Of a stretch of 64,000 nt of DNA, positions 46,545 to 54,525 are shown piece after piece. Under the pieces are notes generated by a model. It did not search any database and was not told the origin of the DNA. It saw nothing but the letters and a program-made list of their open reading frames with translations. Made by a program: the position numbers and the translations under genes. How positions within the stretch are numbered: position 1 is the first letter of the stretch; every line of letters starts with the position of its first letter. Source of the stretch: Nitrincola alkalilacustris (GTDB lineage: Bacteria; Pseudomonadota; Gammaproteobacteria; Pseudomonadales; Balneatricaceae); assembly GCF_008973755.1 (NCBI RefSeq), contig NZ_WBOM01000005.1, forward strand, positions 186,001 through 250,000. The letters run 5' to 3'.

Positions 46545-47477
46545 TCAGATGAAGGTCCAGGCCAAAACCCTCGTAATCTTATTTCCCTGCTTCATCTCTA
46601 TTTCCCGACTATCAACTGCACCGAGCTTACGAATTAACTTCATGGCAGGCTTAACATTGTCGGCTTTTGAAACCAGGCTGGTAAACCAGCGGCATTGAGC
46701 TGAATACACCTGGCTTTCTTTTATCAGCTTTTTAAGAAACAGCTGTTCGCCTCCCTTACACCAAAGCTCAGCCCCTTGCCCGCCAAAATTCAGAGTCGGG
46801 GATTTGGTGCTCTCTCTTTGCACACCGCGACTACGAGCAAGGTTATTGAGTTTAAGCTGGTTACCTTTAAGTGCTTCATCGAGAGAGGCATGGAAGGGTG
46901 GGTTGCATACGCTGACGTCAAAGAGCTCCCCAGCCTGGATGATCCCTTCAAAAATGTGGTTTTTATCGTGCTGCGTGCGCAGCGTGAAGCGATCTTTGAG
47001 TGTGGGGTTGTTGGCGATAATTGTGGCTACGTTCTCAAGCGACTGAGTGTTAATGTCGCTACCGACACACTGCCAGCCGTAAATCTGGCAGGCCAGTAGC
47101 GGGTAGATTCCATTTGCTCCAGTCCCGATATCGAGCAGCTTGATACTGCGCTCTTCAAGCCCAAGCAAATCAGCCATGTAATGGATATAGTCAGCTCTGC
47201 CCGGGATTGGAGGGCAAAGCGCGCCCTCTGGAATATCCCAACCGACAATGTTGTAGTATCGGTTTAATAACGCGGCGTTGAGCGTTTTTACTGCCAATGG
47301 ATCTGCGAAATCGATGGAAAGTTCGCCATGAGCGTTCGGTTTTACATGGGGGGCTAGTGCCGGGTGGCTTTTTACGAGAGCGGGAAAGTCATAGCCTTGG
47401 TTGTGTAGATTCCTCGGGTGCAGACCTTTGCGATCAGGCTTGGCTTGGCTTTTGTTACTTCGATGGAGGGCTTTCAC
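46545..47477 (-). CDS. rlmF: 23S rRNA (adenine1618-N6)-methyltransferase
   Basis: 310 residues; N-terminal signature LHPRNLHNQGYDFPAL, SAM-binding LLDIGTGANGIYPLL and the N6-adenine methyltransferase motif VCNPPFH. Length equals E. coli RlmF (YbiN). The last clearly core gene before the accessory stretch. Confidence 0.93.
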   Translation of the reverse strand: MKALHRSNKSQAKPDRKGLHPRNLHNQGYDFPALVKSHPALAPHVKPNAHGELSIDFADPLAVKTLNAALLNRYYNIVGWDIPEGALCPPIPGRADYIHYMADLLGLEERSIKLLDIGTGANGIYPLLACQIYGWQCVGSDINTQSLENVATIIANNPTLKDRFTLRTQHDKNHIFEGIIQAGELFDVSVCNPPFHASLDEALKGNQLKLNNLARSRGVQRESTKSPTLNFGGQGAELWCKGGEQLFLKKLIKESQVYSAQCRWFTSLVSKADNVKPAMKLIRKLGAVDSREIEMKQGNKITRVLAWTFI

Positions 47478-47538
47478 AGAAATAGGCCTGAGGCTCGGGG
47501 TTCAATGGTAGTGTAATCTGTGATTATAATCTTAATGC

Positions 47539-47883
47539 ATGTGTTGGGCATACTTGTCACGTCTTAAACCAGTGCTCAGAACACACGTTGAGCAAATACT
47601 CGTGGCCGGCACTACGGTTGTTCTGGATTTTCCTGGAAACACCAGGAGGCAAAGAGCATGGTTCAAGGATATATACTCACCACTCGGGTTACCCCATGAA
47701 CTGTACTATGTGGCTGCAGATGACGAGGTTTGTCTAAAACAACTGAAACGGCGCCAAAAGGAACAACCTGAGCGAGCACAGTTTGACACTGAGGAGGTTT
47801 TCAGAATGGTCACTAGCCACTTTGAGGCACCCGCAGATTCAGAAGGATTCAACGTAGAAATTGTAGAGCGTGGATTTGCATAA
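47539..47883 (+). pseudogene. 5'-truncated P-loop kinase-like (AAA_33) fragment
   Basis: 114 residues matching the second half of small zeta-toxin/AAA_33-type kinases: ILVAGTTVVLDFPGNTRRQRAW, then ELYYVAADDEVCLKQLKRR and TEEVFRMVTSHFEAP. The expected N-terminal part with the Walker A loop (GPxGAGKST) is missing, and 47478-47538 cannot encode it. No ribosome-binding site precedes the ATG. Most likely a dead remnant. Confidence 0.65.
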
Positions 47884-47922
47884 TGGTGAGTAGAATGTTG
47901 GTGTTCAGGAGGTAACACGTTT

Positions 47923-48399
47923 ATGCCAAATGGTTACAGAGTGCAGGAGATTACCGCAGATGACCTGGAGTTGATGGATGGATTTTTGCACACTTGCGGT
48001 GTGGCCTTTAATGAACCCGAAACCTACAGCGGAAAGCGCCCTGACCCTGAGTACATGCGCAGTCTGCTTGGCAGTGACTACTTTATCGCTATAGTGGCTG
48101 TGAAGGATGGCATGGTTGTTGGTGGCCTGGCCGCCTACGAATTGAAGAAGTTCGAGCAGGAGCGAAGCGAGATTTATATCTACGATTTGGCCGTTTTGGA
48201 CGAGCACCGACGTCAAGGAATTGCGACCGCGTTGATCCAGGAGCTCAAGAAGGTAGCGGCTGTACGGCGTGCCTATGTGATTTTTGTTCAGGCTGATACC
48301 GGAGAAGAAGACGAAGCAGCCATTGCTTTGTACACCAAGCTGGGTACCAAGGAAAGCGTTCTGCATTTTGATATTTCGGTGGAAGGGGCAGACACATAA
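47923..48399 (+). CDS. GNAT acetyltransferase similar to aminoglycoside 3-N-acetyltransferase AAC(3)-I
   Basis: 158 residues, GNAT fold. FEQERSEIYIYDLAVLDEHR and RQGIATALIQELKK (acetyl-CoA loop) followed by AYVIFVQADTGEEDEAAIALYTKLG closely resemble the AAC(3)-I (aacC1-type) resistance enzymes; this comparison is from memory. GGAGG precedes ATG by 9 bases. Resistance activity is not assured: the gene sits among other single accessory genes, with no visible attC site around it. Confidence 0.75.
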   Translation: MPNGYRVQEITADDLELMDGFLHTCGVAFNEPETYSGKRPDPEYMRSLLGSDYFIAIVAVKDGMVVGGLAAYELKKFEQERSEIYIYDLAVLDEHRRQGIATALIQELKKVAAVRRAYVIFVQADTGEEDEAAIALYTKLGTKESVLHFDISVEGADT

Positions 48400-48771
48400 T
48401 CATCAGCTGCAGGCGACGAACCTGCTTCACGAGATTGAAACGAAAGTTTGAAACTGTTGGATTAATTCTGCTGCCTTTTCTGGTGTGAGATGGGTTACTC
48501 GCAATTGGAATTTTCGAGTGTCCACCAGATACTGGCAACATATCATGAGTCCAGAATGGAAATAAAAGCGTTCGGGGACTGATACATATACTATGTGGTT
48601 GGGCTGTCGAGAGAGTGGACTTGTTGTTCCACAGAATGATCCAGCCAAGGAGGTAGAGAGGAAGTCGATTCTGATCTTTGTCTTATCTGTCTTGTACTTG
48701 ATTGGTAGCAAAGTGATAAACAAGGCCACTATCGCTCCAGCAGCGTTACTGGTTTTAGGGAATATCAATTT
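48400..48771. other. Non-coding accessory spacer
   Basis: 372 bp without a convincing gene. Overlapping ORFs on both strands (113 and 85 codons) lack ribosome-binding sites and recognisable domains. No repeat or RNA structure was recognised. Confidence 0.4.
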
Positions 48772-49371
48772 ATGGAAGAAAATTCAGAAATTTGGCGTGA
48801 GTTCTACGAGAAAGCTTTATCTAGATCTCATTCTCAACACACCGAGTTAGCGGTCAGATTAAACGAGTCCAGTACTCAGGTTGCAGTTGATTGTGGTTGC
48901 GGTACAGGCAGTGATATTGAGTACCTGGAGCAAAAAGGTTATCAGGTTCATGGCTTTGATATTAATCCTGATGCTGTAGCTATTTGCCGTGATCGCTTTG
49001 GTTCAAAAACGCTAGTTGAAATATGTCACTCCTCATTTGAATATTATGAGTATCCAAAAGCGGGTATTGTACTCGCTAATTCAAGCCTGTTTTTTGCTGA
49101 CCCATCTAAGTTTCAAAAGATCTGGGGTAGCATAGAATCATGCATTGAAATTGGTGGGGTATTTTCAGGTGACTTTATGGGTGTGGAGGACAGCTGGGCA
49201 TCAAATTACCGCAGTCCTACGGCTCCATTAACGGAGTCACAAGTGAGGTCATTATTCGCAAGATTTGAGGTTATAAGGTTTACTGAGCGTAACGAACAGG
49301 CAAAGACGTCATTGGGTAAAATGAAGCATTGGCACACATTCTCCGTAGTTGCCGTAAAGCGTATGCAATAA
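48772..49371 (+). CDS. Class I SAM-dependent methyltransferase
   Basis: 199 residues with motif I VAVDCGCGTGSDIEYLEQKG (about 38-57) and motif II HGFDINPDAV; resembles TehB/UbiE-like small-molecule methyltransferases. The acceptor is unknown. AT-richer than the flanking core genes, consistent with acquisition. No clear operon partner. Confidence 0.75.
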   Translation: MEENSEIWREFYEKALSRSHSQHTELAVRLNESSTQVAVDCGCGTGSDIEYLEQKGYQVHGFDINPDAVAICRDRFGSKTLVEICHSSFEYYEYPKAGIVLANSSLFFADPSKFQKIWGSIESCIEIGGVFSGDFMGVEDSWASNYRSPTAPLTESQVRSLFARFEVIRFTERNEQAKTSLGKMKHWHTFSVVAVKRMQ

Positions 49372-49411
49372 GTCCACCGGACCAATTTCCTCTGACACTG
49401 GGGCAGGCACC

Positions 49412-49828
49412 ATGAATTCAGATATACAGGAAAAGTTTAATAGCTACCCGATAGCCGCTTGTCGTCAACTTGAGATTGTGCGAAAACTCCTTCTGACGAT
49501 TGCTGCAGAGAATGAGCTGGGAGAGGTTGACGAATCACTCAAGTGGGGAGAAGCAAGCTATCATGTTAAAGGAGGCAGCCCGGTTCGAATTGACTGGTTG
49601 CCAAAAGATCCAGATGCTATCAGGGTATTTTTCCATTGCCAAACGCGCTTGGTGGATACGTTCAAAGAGGTATATCGTAACGAATTTGAGTATGAGGGTA
49701 ATAGGGCGATAGTGATTCCGCTAAGCGCTGATTTAGAACAAGCGCCACTGTTATTAGCACTGAGTCACTGCATTCGCTTGGCTCTGAAGTATCACAGTCT
49801 TAAGCACTTACCTCTGCTGGGAGCATAG
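49412..49828 (+). CDS. DUF1801 domain protein
   Basis: 138 residues with the DUF1801 (YdhG-like) pattern: VDESLKWGEASYHV near 40 and IRVFFHCQTRLVDTFKEVY. Function not established. Preceded by GGGGCAGGCACC; stand-alone gene in the accessory stretch. Confidence 0.7.
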   Translation: MNSDIQEKFNSYPIAACRQLEIVRKLLLTIAAENELGEVDESLKWGEASYHVKGGSPVRIDWLPKDPDAIRVFFHCQTRLVDTFKEVYRNEFEYEGNRAIVIPLSADLEQAPLLLALSHCIRLALKYHSLKHLPLLGA

Positions 49829-49946
49829 TTCCTTGATAGCACGAGGCGGCGTTAATTAAAACGGCCTGAAAAAAACAATGGCATTCGTCCACCGGGTGTT
49901 ACTTTCGGGCGCCCCGATTTTTGGCATCTGAATGGAGAAATTAGCT

Positions 49947-50315
49947 ATGCAGCATAAATCGATAAATTTCGCAGATAAGCTCAGCCTGTTTGCAGAGCAA
50001 TGGTCACCTAAAGTGGTGGCAGAGATGAACGACTATCAGTTCAAGCTGGTGAAGCTGGAAGGAGAGTTTGTTTGGCATGATCATCAGGACACTGATGAAA
50101 CCTTCATTGTCTTGAAGGGCTCCCTTCGTATTGATTTTAGGGATGGCTACGTGAACCTGTCTGAGGGTGAAATGTATGTCGAACCGAAGGGTGTCGAGCA
50201 CAAGCCTTATGCCGAAAAAGAAGTCGAGGTTATGCTGATAGAGCCCAAGGGTGTGTTGAATACAGGAGACGGTGAAATAAGTGAGCGTACAGCGACTAAT
50301 GACGTGTGGATTTGA
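49947..50315 (+). CDS. Single-domain cupin protein
   Basis: 122-residue cupin: motif 1 VWHDHQDTDETFIVLKGSL (metal-binding His/His/Glu) and motif 2 GEMYVEPKGVEHKPYAEKE. ATG 49947 chosen for GGAG 9 bases upstream; the ATG at 49932 has none. Often a small-molecule binder or isomerase; no specific activity can be assigned. Confidence 0.8.
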   Translation: MQHKSINFADKLSLFAEQWSPKVVAEMNDYQFKLVKLEGEFVWHDHQDTDETFIVLKGSLRIDFRDGYVNLSEGEMYVEPKGVEHKPYAEKEVEVMLIEPKGVLNTGDGEISERTATNDVWI

Positions 50316-50423
50316 GTGCAAGTCTGGTTTTACGCGATAGTCGCCCAGAATACGAAATCCGAATGAATTGATGACTGTCACATGGGCAGGCAACGATACA
50401 AAAGGAAGCTGTCAGGGTTGTTC

Positions 50424-50498
50424 TTAAGGTAAACCCAAAAAGGAAACAGCTACTATGACGATAACTACCGCTCCGACGAGATAGACGATACTGTTCAT
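50424..50498 (-). CDS. Tiny hydrophobic membrane protein, decayed copy
   Basis: 24 codons encoding a single membrane helix (MNSIVYLVGAVVIVIVAVSF, then four residues). It matches the ORF at 55302-55376 at most positions, but lacks a ribosome-binding site, since the upstream DNA was replaced at about 50499. Probably not translated. Confidence 0.45.
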   Translation of the reverse strand: MNSIVYLVGAVVIVIVAVSFLGLP

Positions 50499-50534
50499 TA
50501 TGTACGAGATATTAAGGCATGAAGGAGTCAAAAA

Positions 50535-50963
50535 ATGAAGCCTCGAATTTCTGTGATCACTCTTTGCGTCGATGATCTTGAAAGAGCCGTTCGTTTCTAT
50601 CAGGACGGACTGGGACTTCCGACGGATGGGATTATCGGCGAAGAGTTTGAGTATGGTGCCGTGGCATTTTTTGATTTAAGTGCTGGGCTGAAATTAGCAC
50701 TTTGGCCGAGAAAAAGCCTGGCACATGATACGGGGCTAAAGTTGGCAACTTCCAGTGCAACGGAGTTTTCCATTGGCCACAACGTCATGTCGCAGCTGGA
50801 GGTTGACGAGGTGATGGCACAAGCCGAAAGTGCTGGCGCAGTGATAGTAAAGCCTGCACAAGACACTTTTTGGGGTGGGTATGCTGGGTATTTTCAAGAC
50901 CTTGATGGCCATATATGGGAGGTGGTCTGGAATCCAGCGCTGTTGCCCGAAGAAAGTGCATAA
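50535..50963 (+). CDS. VOC/glyoxalase-fold protein
   Basis: 142 residues, two beta-alpha-beta-beta-beta units: PRISVITLCVDDLERAVRFYQDGLG at the N-terminus and YAGYFQDLDGHIWEVVWNP at the C-terminus, typical of lactoylglutathione lyase-like proteins. RBS GAAGGAG. The last 171 bp (50805-50975) are nearly identical to 51825-51995, which forms the end of a chimeric ORF downstream. Confidence 0.82.
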   Translation: MKPRISVITLCVDDLERAVRFYQDGLGLPTDGIIGEEFEYGAVAFFDLSAGLKLALWPRKSLAHDTGLKLATSSATEFSIGHNVMSQLEVDEVMAQAESAGAVIVKPAQDTFWGGYAGYFQDLDGHIWEVVWNPALLPEESA

Positions 50964-50975
50964 GGTCAAGCAGCA
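50805..50975 (+). repeat. 171-bp direct repeat, copy 1
   Basis: Near-identical to 51825-51995 with an exact 1020-bp offset; only a handful of mismatches, clustered at the 3' end. It covers the C-terminal third of the VOC gene and its stop. Confidence 0.85.
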
Positions 50976-51010
50976 CCCTCAATCACCCAGCGGTTGGTCT
51001 GGGCAAGTAG

Positions 51011-51334
51011 CTACATCCAGCTTCTCAGCGGAGGATTCTTTACGGGATGTTGGTGGTAGATTGGAAGCTCCACGGCAGGTCTGGTGCTGACGTTGGATTT
51101 CCTGTGGCATCTGAGCATCATATACCCAGCGCTTGCGCTGTGGTCGGCGTCCAATGCCACCTGCGGTGTACACAGATAAAGCGTATCGCCGATTTTGAGG
51201 GGTGTGGCCTGATAGGTGGTTTCAGGCGAATCCACCAAGTTAGGTGGTTCGCTGGCCACCTGCATATCGATTGCCAGTGCGAGACTGATAAGCGCTACCA
51301 AGCAGAGAAATATCATGAAACCCCTTGCCATCAC
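51011..51334 (-). CDS. Hypothetical secreted or membrane-anchored protein
   Basis: 107 codons; N-terminal hydrophobic signal (FMIFLCLVALISLALAIDM) followed by a polar domain with two cysteines (TLYLCTPQVALD, MLRCHRK). Start uncertain: GTG 51334, ATG 51331 or ATG 51316 (AAGGGG just upstream). No family recognised. The gene lies in a segment that appears inserted between two halves of an older sequence. Confidence 0.4.
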   Translation of the reverse strand: MMARGFMIFLCLVALISLALAIDMQVASEPPNLVDSPETTYQATPLKIGDTLYLCTPQVALDADHSASAGYMMLRCHRKSNVSTRPAVELPIYHQHPVKNPPLRSWM

Positions 51335-51407
51335 TGTCTTTCATCCGAACTCAACTACAAGATAGTTGGTGTCAATCGACAATACTATTGCACACGTGAT
51401 CTTGAAT

Positions 51408-51545
51408 TAGTGTGGCGCCGCCATCCGTGTGGCGCGCGATGTAACTTCCTGTACAGGCTGCTCCTTCTGCTCCTTCGCCTCATCTAAGACCAGAATAGGC
51501 TATCGGCATCTTCTGATCTGTTCGTTGGCGCACTGAGTGGTGAAA
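51408..51545 (+). repeat. Intergenic repeat, copy 1b
   Basis: Resembles 55411-55540 (shared GTGGCGCCGCC, TCCGTGTGGCGCGC, CGCCTCATCTAAG). In the second locus this segment directly adjoins the tiny-protein gene; here about 900 bp separate them. Confidence 0.65.
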
Positions 51546-51635
51546 AGAAAGAAGAAGCTTTGTGAGCGGGTCCCACTACGAAAGGGGGTGTCACCAATTG
51601 AGGCGAACATTTGGCAAGTTGGAGTTTGCAAAAAA

Positions 51636-51983
51636 ATGGATGATAAAGGTCGTGATTCTCTTGTTCTGAATAGTGCGTATGGCTATGTTTTCTGTCTTTC
51701 CTCTGTGATTGTGGTCTCTATTATTTTTGGAAAACCATACGGTAGAGTACTGCTCTTTACGCTAATCCCTGTGTATTCGATTTACTACGCGATAATGTAC
51801 TGGCGCGTCTGTCGGAGCTATGAAGACGAGGTGATGGCACAAGCCGAAAGTGCTGGCGCAGTGATAGTAAAGCCTGCACAAGACACTTTTTGGGGCGGGT
51901 ATGCTGGGTATTTTCAAGACCTTGATGGCCATCTATGGGAAGTAGTCTGGAATCCACAGTTGCTGCCTGATGAAAATGCATAA
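51636..51983 (+). CDS. Chimeric ORF: two-TM N-terminus fused to a VOC C-terminal fragment
   Basis: 115 codons. Residues about 12-65 hold two hydrophobic helices (YGYVFCLSSVIVVSIIFGK; VLLFTLIPVYSIYYAIMYW). From codon 64 (base 51825) the sequence becomes the last third of the neighbouring VOC protein (DEVMAQAESAGAVIVKPAQD). Half a VOC unit cannot bind metal alone, so the fusion is probably accidental. ATG 51636 chosen; RBS weak. Confidence 0.45.
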   Translation: MDDKGRDSLVLNSAYGYVFCLSSVIVVSIIFGKPYGRVLLFTLIPVYSIYYAIMYWRVCRSYEDEVMAQAESAGAVIVKPAQDTFWGGYAGYFQDLDGHLWEVVWNPQLLPDENA

Positions 51984-51995
51984 GATCAAGCAGCA
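51825..51995 (+). repeat. 171-bp direct repeat, copy 2
   Basis: Duplicate of 50805-50975, joined in frame to an unrelated membrane-protein start. The abrupt left junction at GACGAGG suggests illegitimate recombination. Confidence 0.85.
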
Positions 51996-52006
51996 ACGCA
52001 TAAGCA

Positions 52007-52492
52007 TCATTGAAGAAAGTGGACTGCGTAACCAGATACATACAAGCCTAAACCAAAAGCGGCATGTGTAAGAAGGCTCTGCAGCCGAGCAGAGGTCGGA
52101 TTTTTTGTTCGTGAGGCAGCAATTCCGGCACCCATACCCGGTTGCATTATCAGAAATGGCAACACTATGGTGCCCAAGCCCACCGCAAATGCTGGGCCAA
52201 TCGTTGGGTTCTGAATCCATGATGCGCCCCAGATGCCGATCAAAAGAGCTGCAAACAAGATGCCTGTCAGGTAGTGGACTGCCCATCCAATTATCTGTTC
52301 AGCGCGCATGGGGGCTGAGGCGGCAATTGAATCGTGGTGAAACGTCCCGTGTGCCATATGCGCTATCCAGCGACCGACCAACCTGTAATTCGGAGGAGGT
52401 GTGCCGAACAGTGGTACACGCACAAAACCCCACAAGTCCATCACGGCCGTAGCGCCAATCCCGATCAATATTATGGTGAGTAGACTGTTCAT
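52007..52492 (-). CDS. DUF2938 family membrane protein
   Basis: 161 residues, four predicted TM segments: LLTIILIGIGATAVMDLWGF, IIGWAVHYLTGILFAALLIG, GPAFAVGLGTIVLPFLIMQP and the C-terminal AAFGLGLYVSGYAVHFL. ATG 52492 follows GGGGA; 52546 is too far upstream. Divergent from a MerR regulator with a shared operator; function unknown. Confidence 0.8.
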   Translation of the reverse strand: MNSLLTIILIGIGATAVMDLWGFVRVPLFGTPPPNYRLVGRWIAHMAHGTFHHDSIAASAPMRAEQIIGWAVHYLTGILFAALLIGIWGASWIQNPTIGPAFAVGLGTIVLPFLIMQPGMGAGIAASRTKNPTSARLQSLLTHAAFGLGLYVSGYAVHFLQ

Positions 52493-52539
52493 GATTTCCC
52501 CTTTTACTTGCTTTGATTTGGTGATGGCGATAGCGTACA

Positions 52540-52559
52540 ACTTCAAGTCGACTTTAAGT
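52540..52559. promoter_or_regulatory. MerR-type operator
   Basis: ACTTCAAGTCGACTTTAAGT is an 18/20 palindrome centred in the divergent merR/DUF2938 spacer, 12 bp from the merR start; typical of MerR dyads. Confidence 0.65.
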
Positions 52560-52570
52560 CAAGGGGGAGT

Positions 52571-53005
52571 ATGGATATTTCTGAAGTGGTTAATCGCTCG
52601 GGCGTTGCGGCGTCCACACTTCGCTATTATGAAGAAAAAGGATTGATCCATTCTGTCGGCAGGCAGGGAATACGAAGACAGTTTGGTGCCAGTGTGCTGG
52701 AACAGTTGGCACTTATTGCGCTGGGGCGCTCGGCAGGTTTTAAGCTGGATGAAATTGCTCAGATGATGGGCGCAGATGGACGCCCACAGATAGACCGGCA
52801 ACTCTTGCTGAATAAGGCTGATGAGCTGGATAGTTCCATTCGGAAGCTGATCGCGATGCGTGATGGTCTCCGGCATGCAGCAGTCTGTTCTGCACCGAGT
52901 CATATGGAGTGTCCCACTTTCCGACGCTTACTGGGACTGGCAGCATCGGGAGTGATCGATGGGCACAAGACGAAGCCACGAAAGCGACACCGCCTTGGAG
53001 CCTAG
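52571..53005 (+). CDS. MerR family transcriptional regulator
   Basis: 144 residues; N-terminal MerR HTH (VVNRSGVAASTLRYYEEKGLIHSVGRQGIRRQF), dimer helix (RQLLLNKADELDSSIRKLIAMRDGL), and two C-terminal cysteines (VCSAPSHMECPTF) suggesting metal or redox sensing as in SoxR/CueR relatives, though spacing fits neither exactly. Probably controls itself and the divergent DUF2938 gene. Confidence 0.85.
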   Translation: MDISEVVNRSGVAASTLRYYEEKGLIHSVGRQGIRRQFGASVLEQLALIALGRSAGFKLDEIAQMMGADGRPQIDRQLLLNKADELDSSIRKLIAMRDGLRHAAVCSAPSHMECPTFRRLLGLAASGVIDGHKTKPRKRHRLGA

Positions 53006-53179
53006 AGACCAGCCACTCAGACTCCCTAGCTTAACTCCCTAGATTAAGGAAAGGCTATTCGCGATGTTATTCAAATGCCCAGTCTTTACATAAATTAGTG
53101 CGCCAGTTTGGGTTTGTGCGCTAACACACATAGGGCGCCGTCGCGGCTATCAGCTGATGGGGGAGAGCGGGGAAGATTG

Positions 53180-54316
53180 TTACTCTGTCTCCAGTTCGAT
53201 ATCATCTAAAGGCAACTCATCCTTCTGCTCGGGCACGGCTATTTTCTCGGGCACTGCGATTGGTTCGGTAAGGGAGACCGGCTCCGGCGACGATTCGGTG
53301 ACCGTAAAGCGAGTGAGGCCCACTAGTTGGCCTGAATCGGTAATCACGCGGACCTGCCACTGGCCTACCGGATCGGCAGGGAAGTTGCGTTTGTGTGTCC
53401 AGGCTCGGTAACCCTTTTCGCGGCCACCGCTGATATCCAGCGTAATACGGTCCTTTTCATAGCCATCCATAATCCACACATGGTGAATTTTTTCGCGCAG
53501 GCCGCGTGGGGCGCGAACTGATGTCCAGGCGTATAATCCCTCCTGATGCAAGCGGCTGGCAGTAATCTGTTCGATACTATTGCCGGGTTCTCGCTTCTCT
53601 CGATCCATATGCTGCGAGAGGGTAATCCCCGTCAGACGCAGCGCCGCCGGTGGAATCCACTCTCGCGCCATCCAGGTTACTACCGCCATGGTGATCAACA
53701 TAAGCACCAACACGGGAATGCGCCACCAATAGCCTTTGGGCAAAAGCCCACGAAGGCTGGGTAAGCTGAACAGTAGCGCGAGGGCGAGCGCCCACCACAG
53801 GCTTTGGCCAGTACTCAGGTGGAATATCAGTGGAATGACCACCAAAAGTACTGCAAACAGGGTTAAAGCATGATAGGCGACAAACAGAGAGCGGCGCGGT
53901 GCCAGCCATTTGTAGTAGATTGGGTCTATCAATGATACCAGTGCACAGCCTACTAAAAGCAGAGTGAACCCCACCTGCCCATGGTCCCAGGTGGTCACGG
54001 CAATAAAAAAGGGCAGGGTAAAGAACAGGCTTTCCTGATGCACTAACTGGGTCACATAACGCATCACCACTGGTGACATCTCAACCCCAAAACGCCTCAA
54101 GATCCCGGTGCGCAACCAGTTTTCAAGTAGCAACCACGCCCAACCCGCGAGCATAATAAGGGCAATGACCTGGGCCAGCGACTCCTTTCGTTCCACCAGG
54201 AAAAAACTCGCCACGCCCGACAGAAAACCAAAAATGGCAATTAATCCCGGGTGCTTTTTTGCAAAACCGATCAGACGAGTGGCATGGCTCTGCAAGGCGG
54301 GGCGAAGGGATATCAT
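53180..54316 (-). CDS. DUF5924/DUF2914 membrane protein
   Basis: 378 residues: about eight TM helices in the first 230 residues, then a soluble periplasmic domain (about 250-350) of the DUF2914 type with LYAWTSVRAPRGLREKIHHV and HKRNFPADPVGQWQVRVITDSGQLVG. A Pro/Glu-rich tail (PEPVSLTEPIAVPEKIAVPE) follows. Function unknown; no partner gene. Confidence 0.8.
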   Translation of the reverse strand: MISLRPALQSHATRLIGFAKKHPGLIAIFGFLSGVASFFLVERKESLAQVIALIMLAGWAWLLLENWLRTGILRRFGVEMSPVVMRYVTQLVHQESLFFTLPFFIAVTTWDHGQVGFTLLLVGCALVSLIDPIYYKWLAPRRSLFVAYHALTLFAVLLVVIPLIFHLSTGQSLWWALALALLFSLPSLRGLLPKGYWWRIPVLVLMLITMAVVTWMAREWIPPAALRLTGITLSQHMDREKREPGNSIEQITASRLHQEGLYAWTSVRAPRGLREKIHHVWIMDGYEKDRITLDISGGREKGYRAWTHKRNFPADPVGQWQVRVITDSGQLVGLTRFTVTESSPEPVSLTEPIAVPEKIAVPEQKDELPLDDIELETE

Positions 54317-54525
54317 GGAGGGTGAGTCCTGCGGTTAAAGCTGGTGTTGGTTGGCCATTAATGGGCCAAGTGGCAGTCACAGTAGCATTAATTAGCTTCG
54401 GGTGGGTTGAAAGTCGTTGTCTGATCCCTTCCTCGGATGGCATATTTGCCTGAGGATGGCTTTTTCAGTAGTACTCAAGCCCCTGTATCATCCTACAGCC
54501 AAGTTATGAATGAAGGAGCCAGACC

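Noticed and set aside
47880-48420. AAC(3)-I-like gene as an integron cassette
   Set aside because: No attC-like site was found on either side despite the resemblance to cassette-borne genes.
48427-48768. 113-codon minus-strand ORF in the spacer before the methyltransferase
   Set aside because: No ribosome site or domain; overlaps a plus-strand ORF of equal weakness. Could be a remnant, but not supported.
49840-49870. GGCGTTAATTAAAACGG as a further attC box near the DUF1801 gene
   Set aside because: GTTAATT misses the GTTRRRY pattern and no complementary RYYYAAC partner lies within 150 bp.
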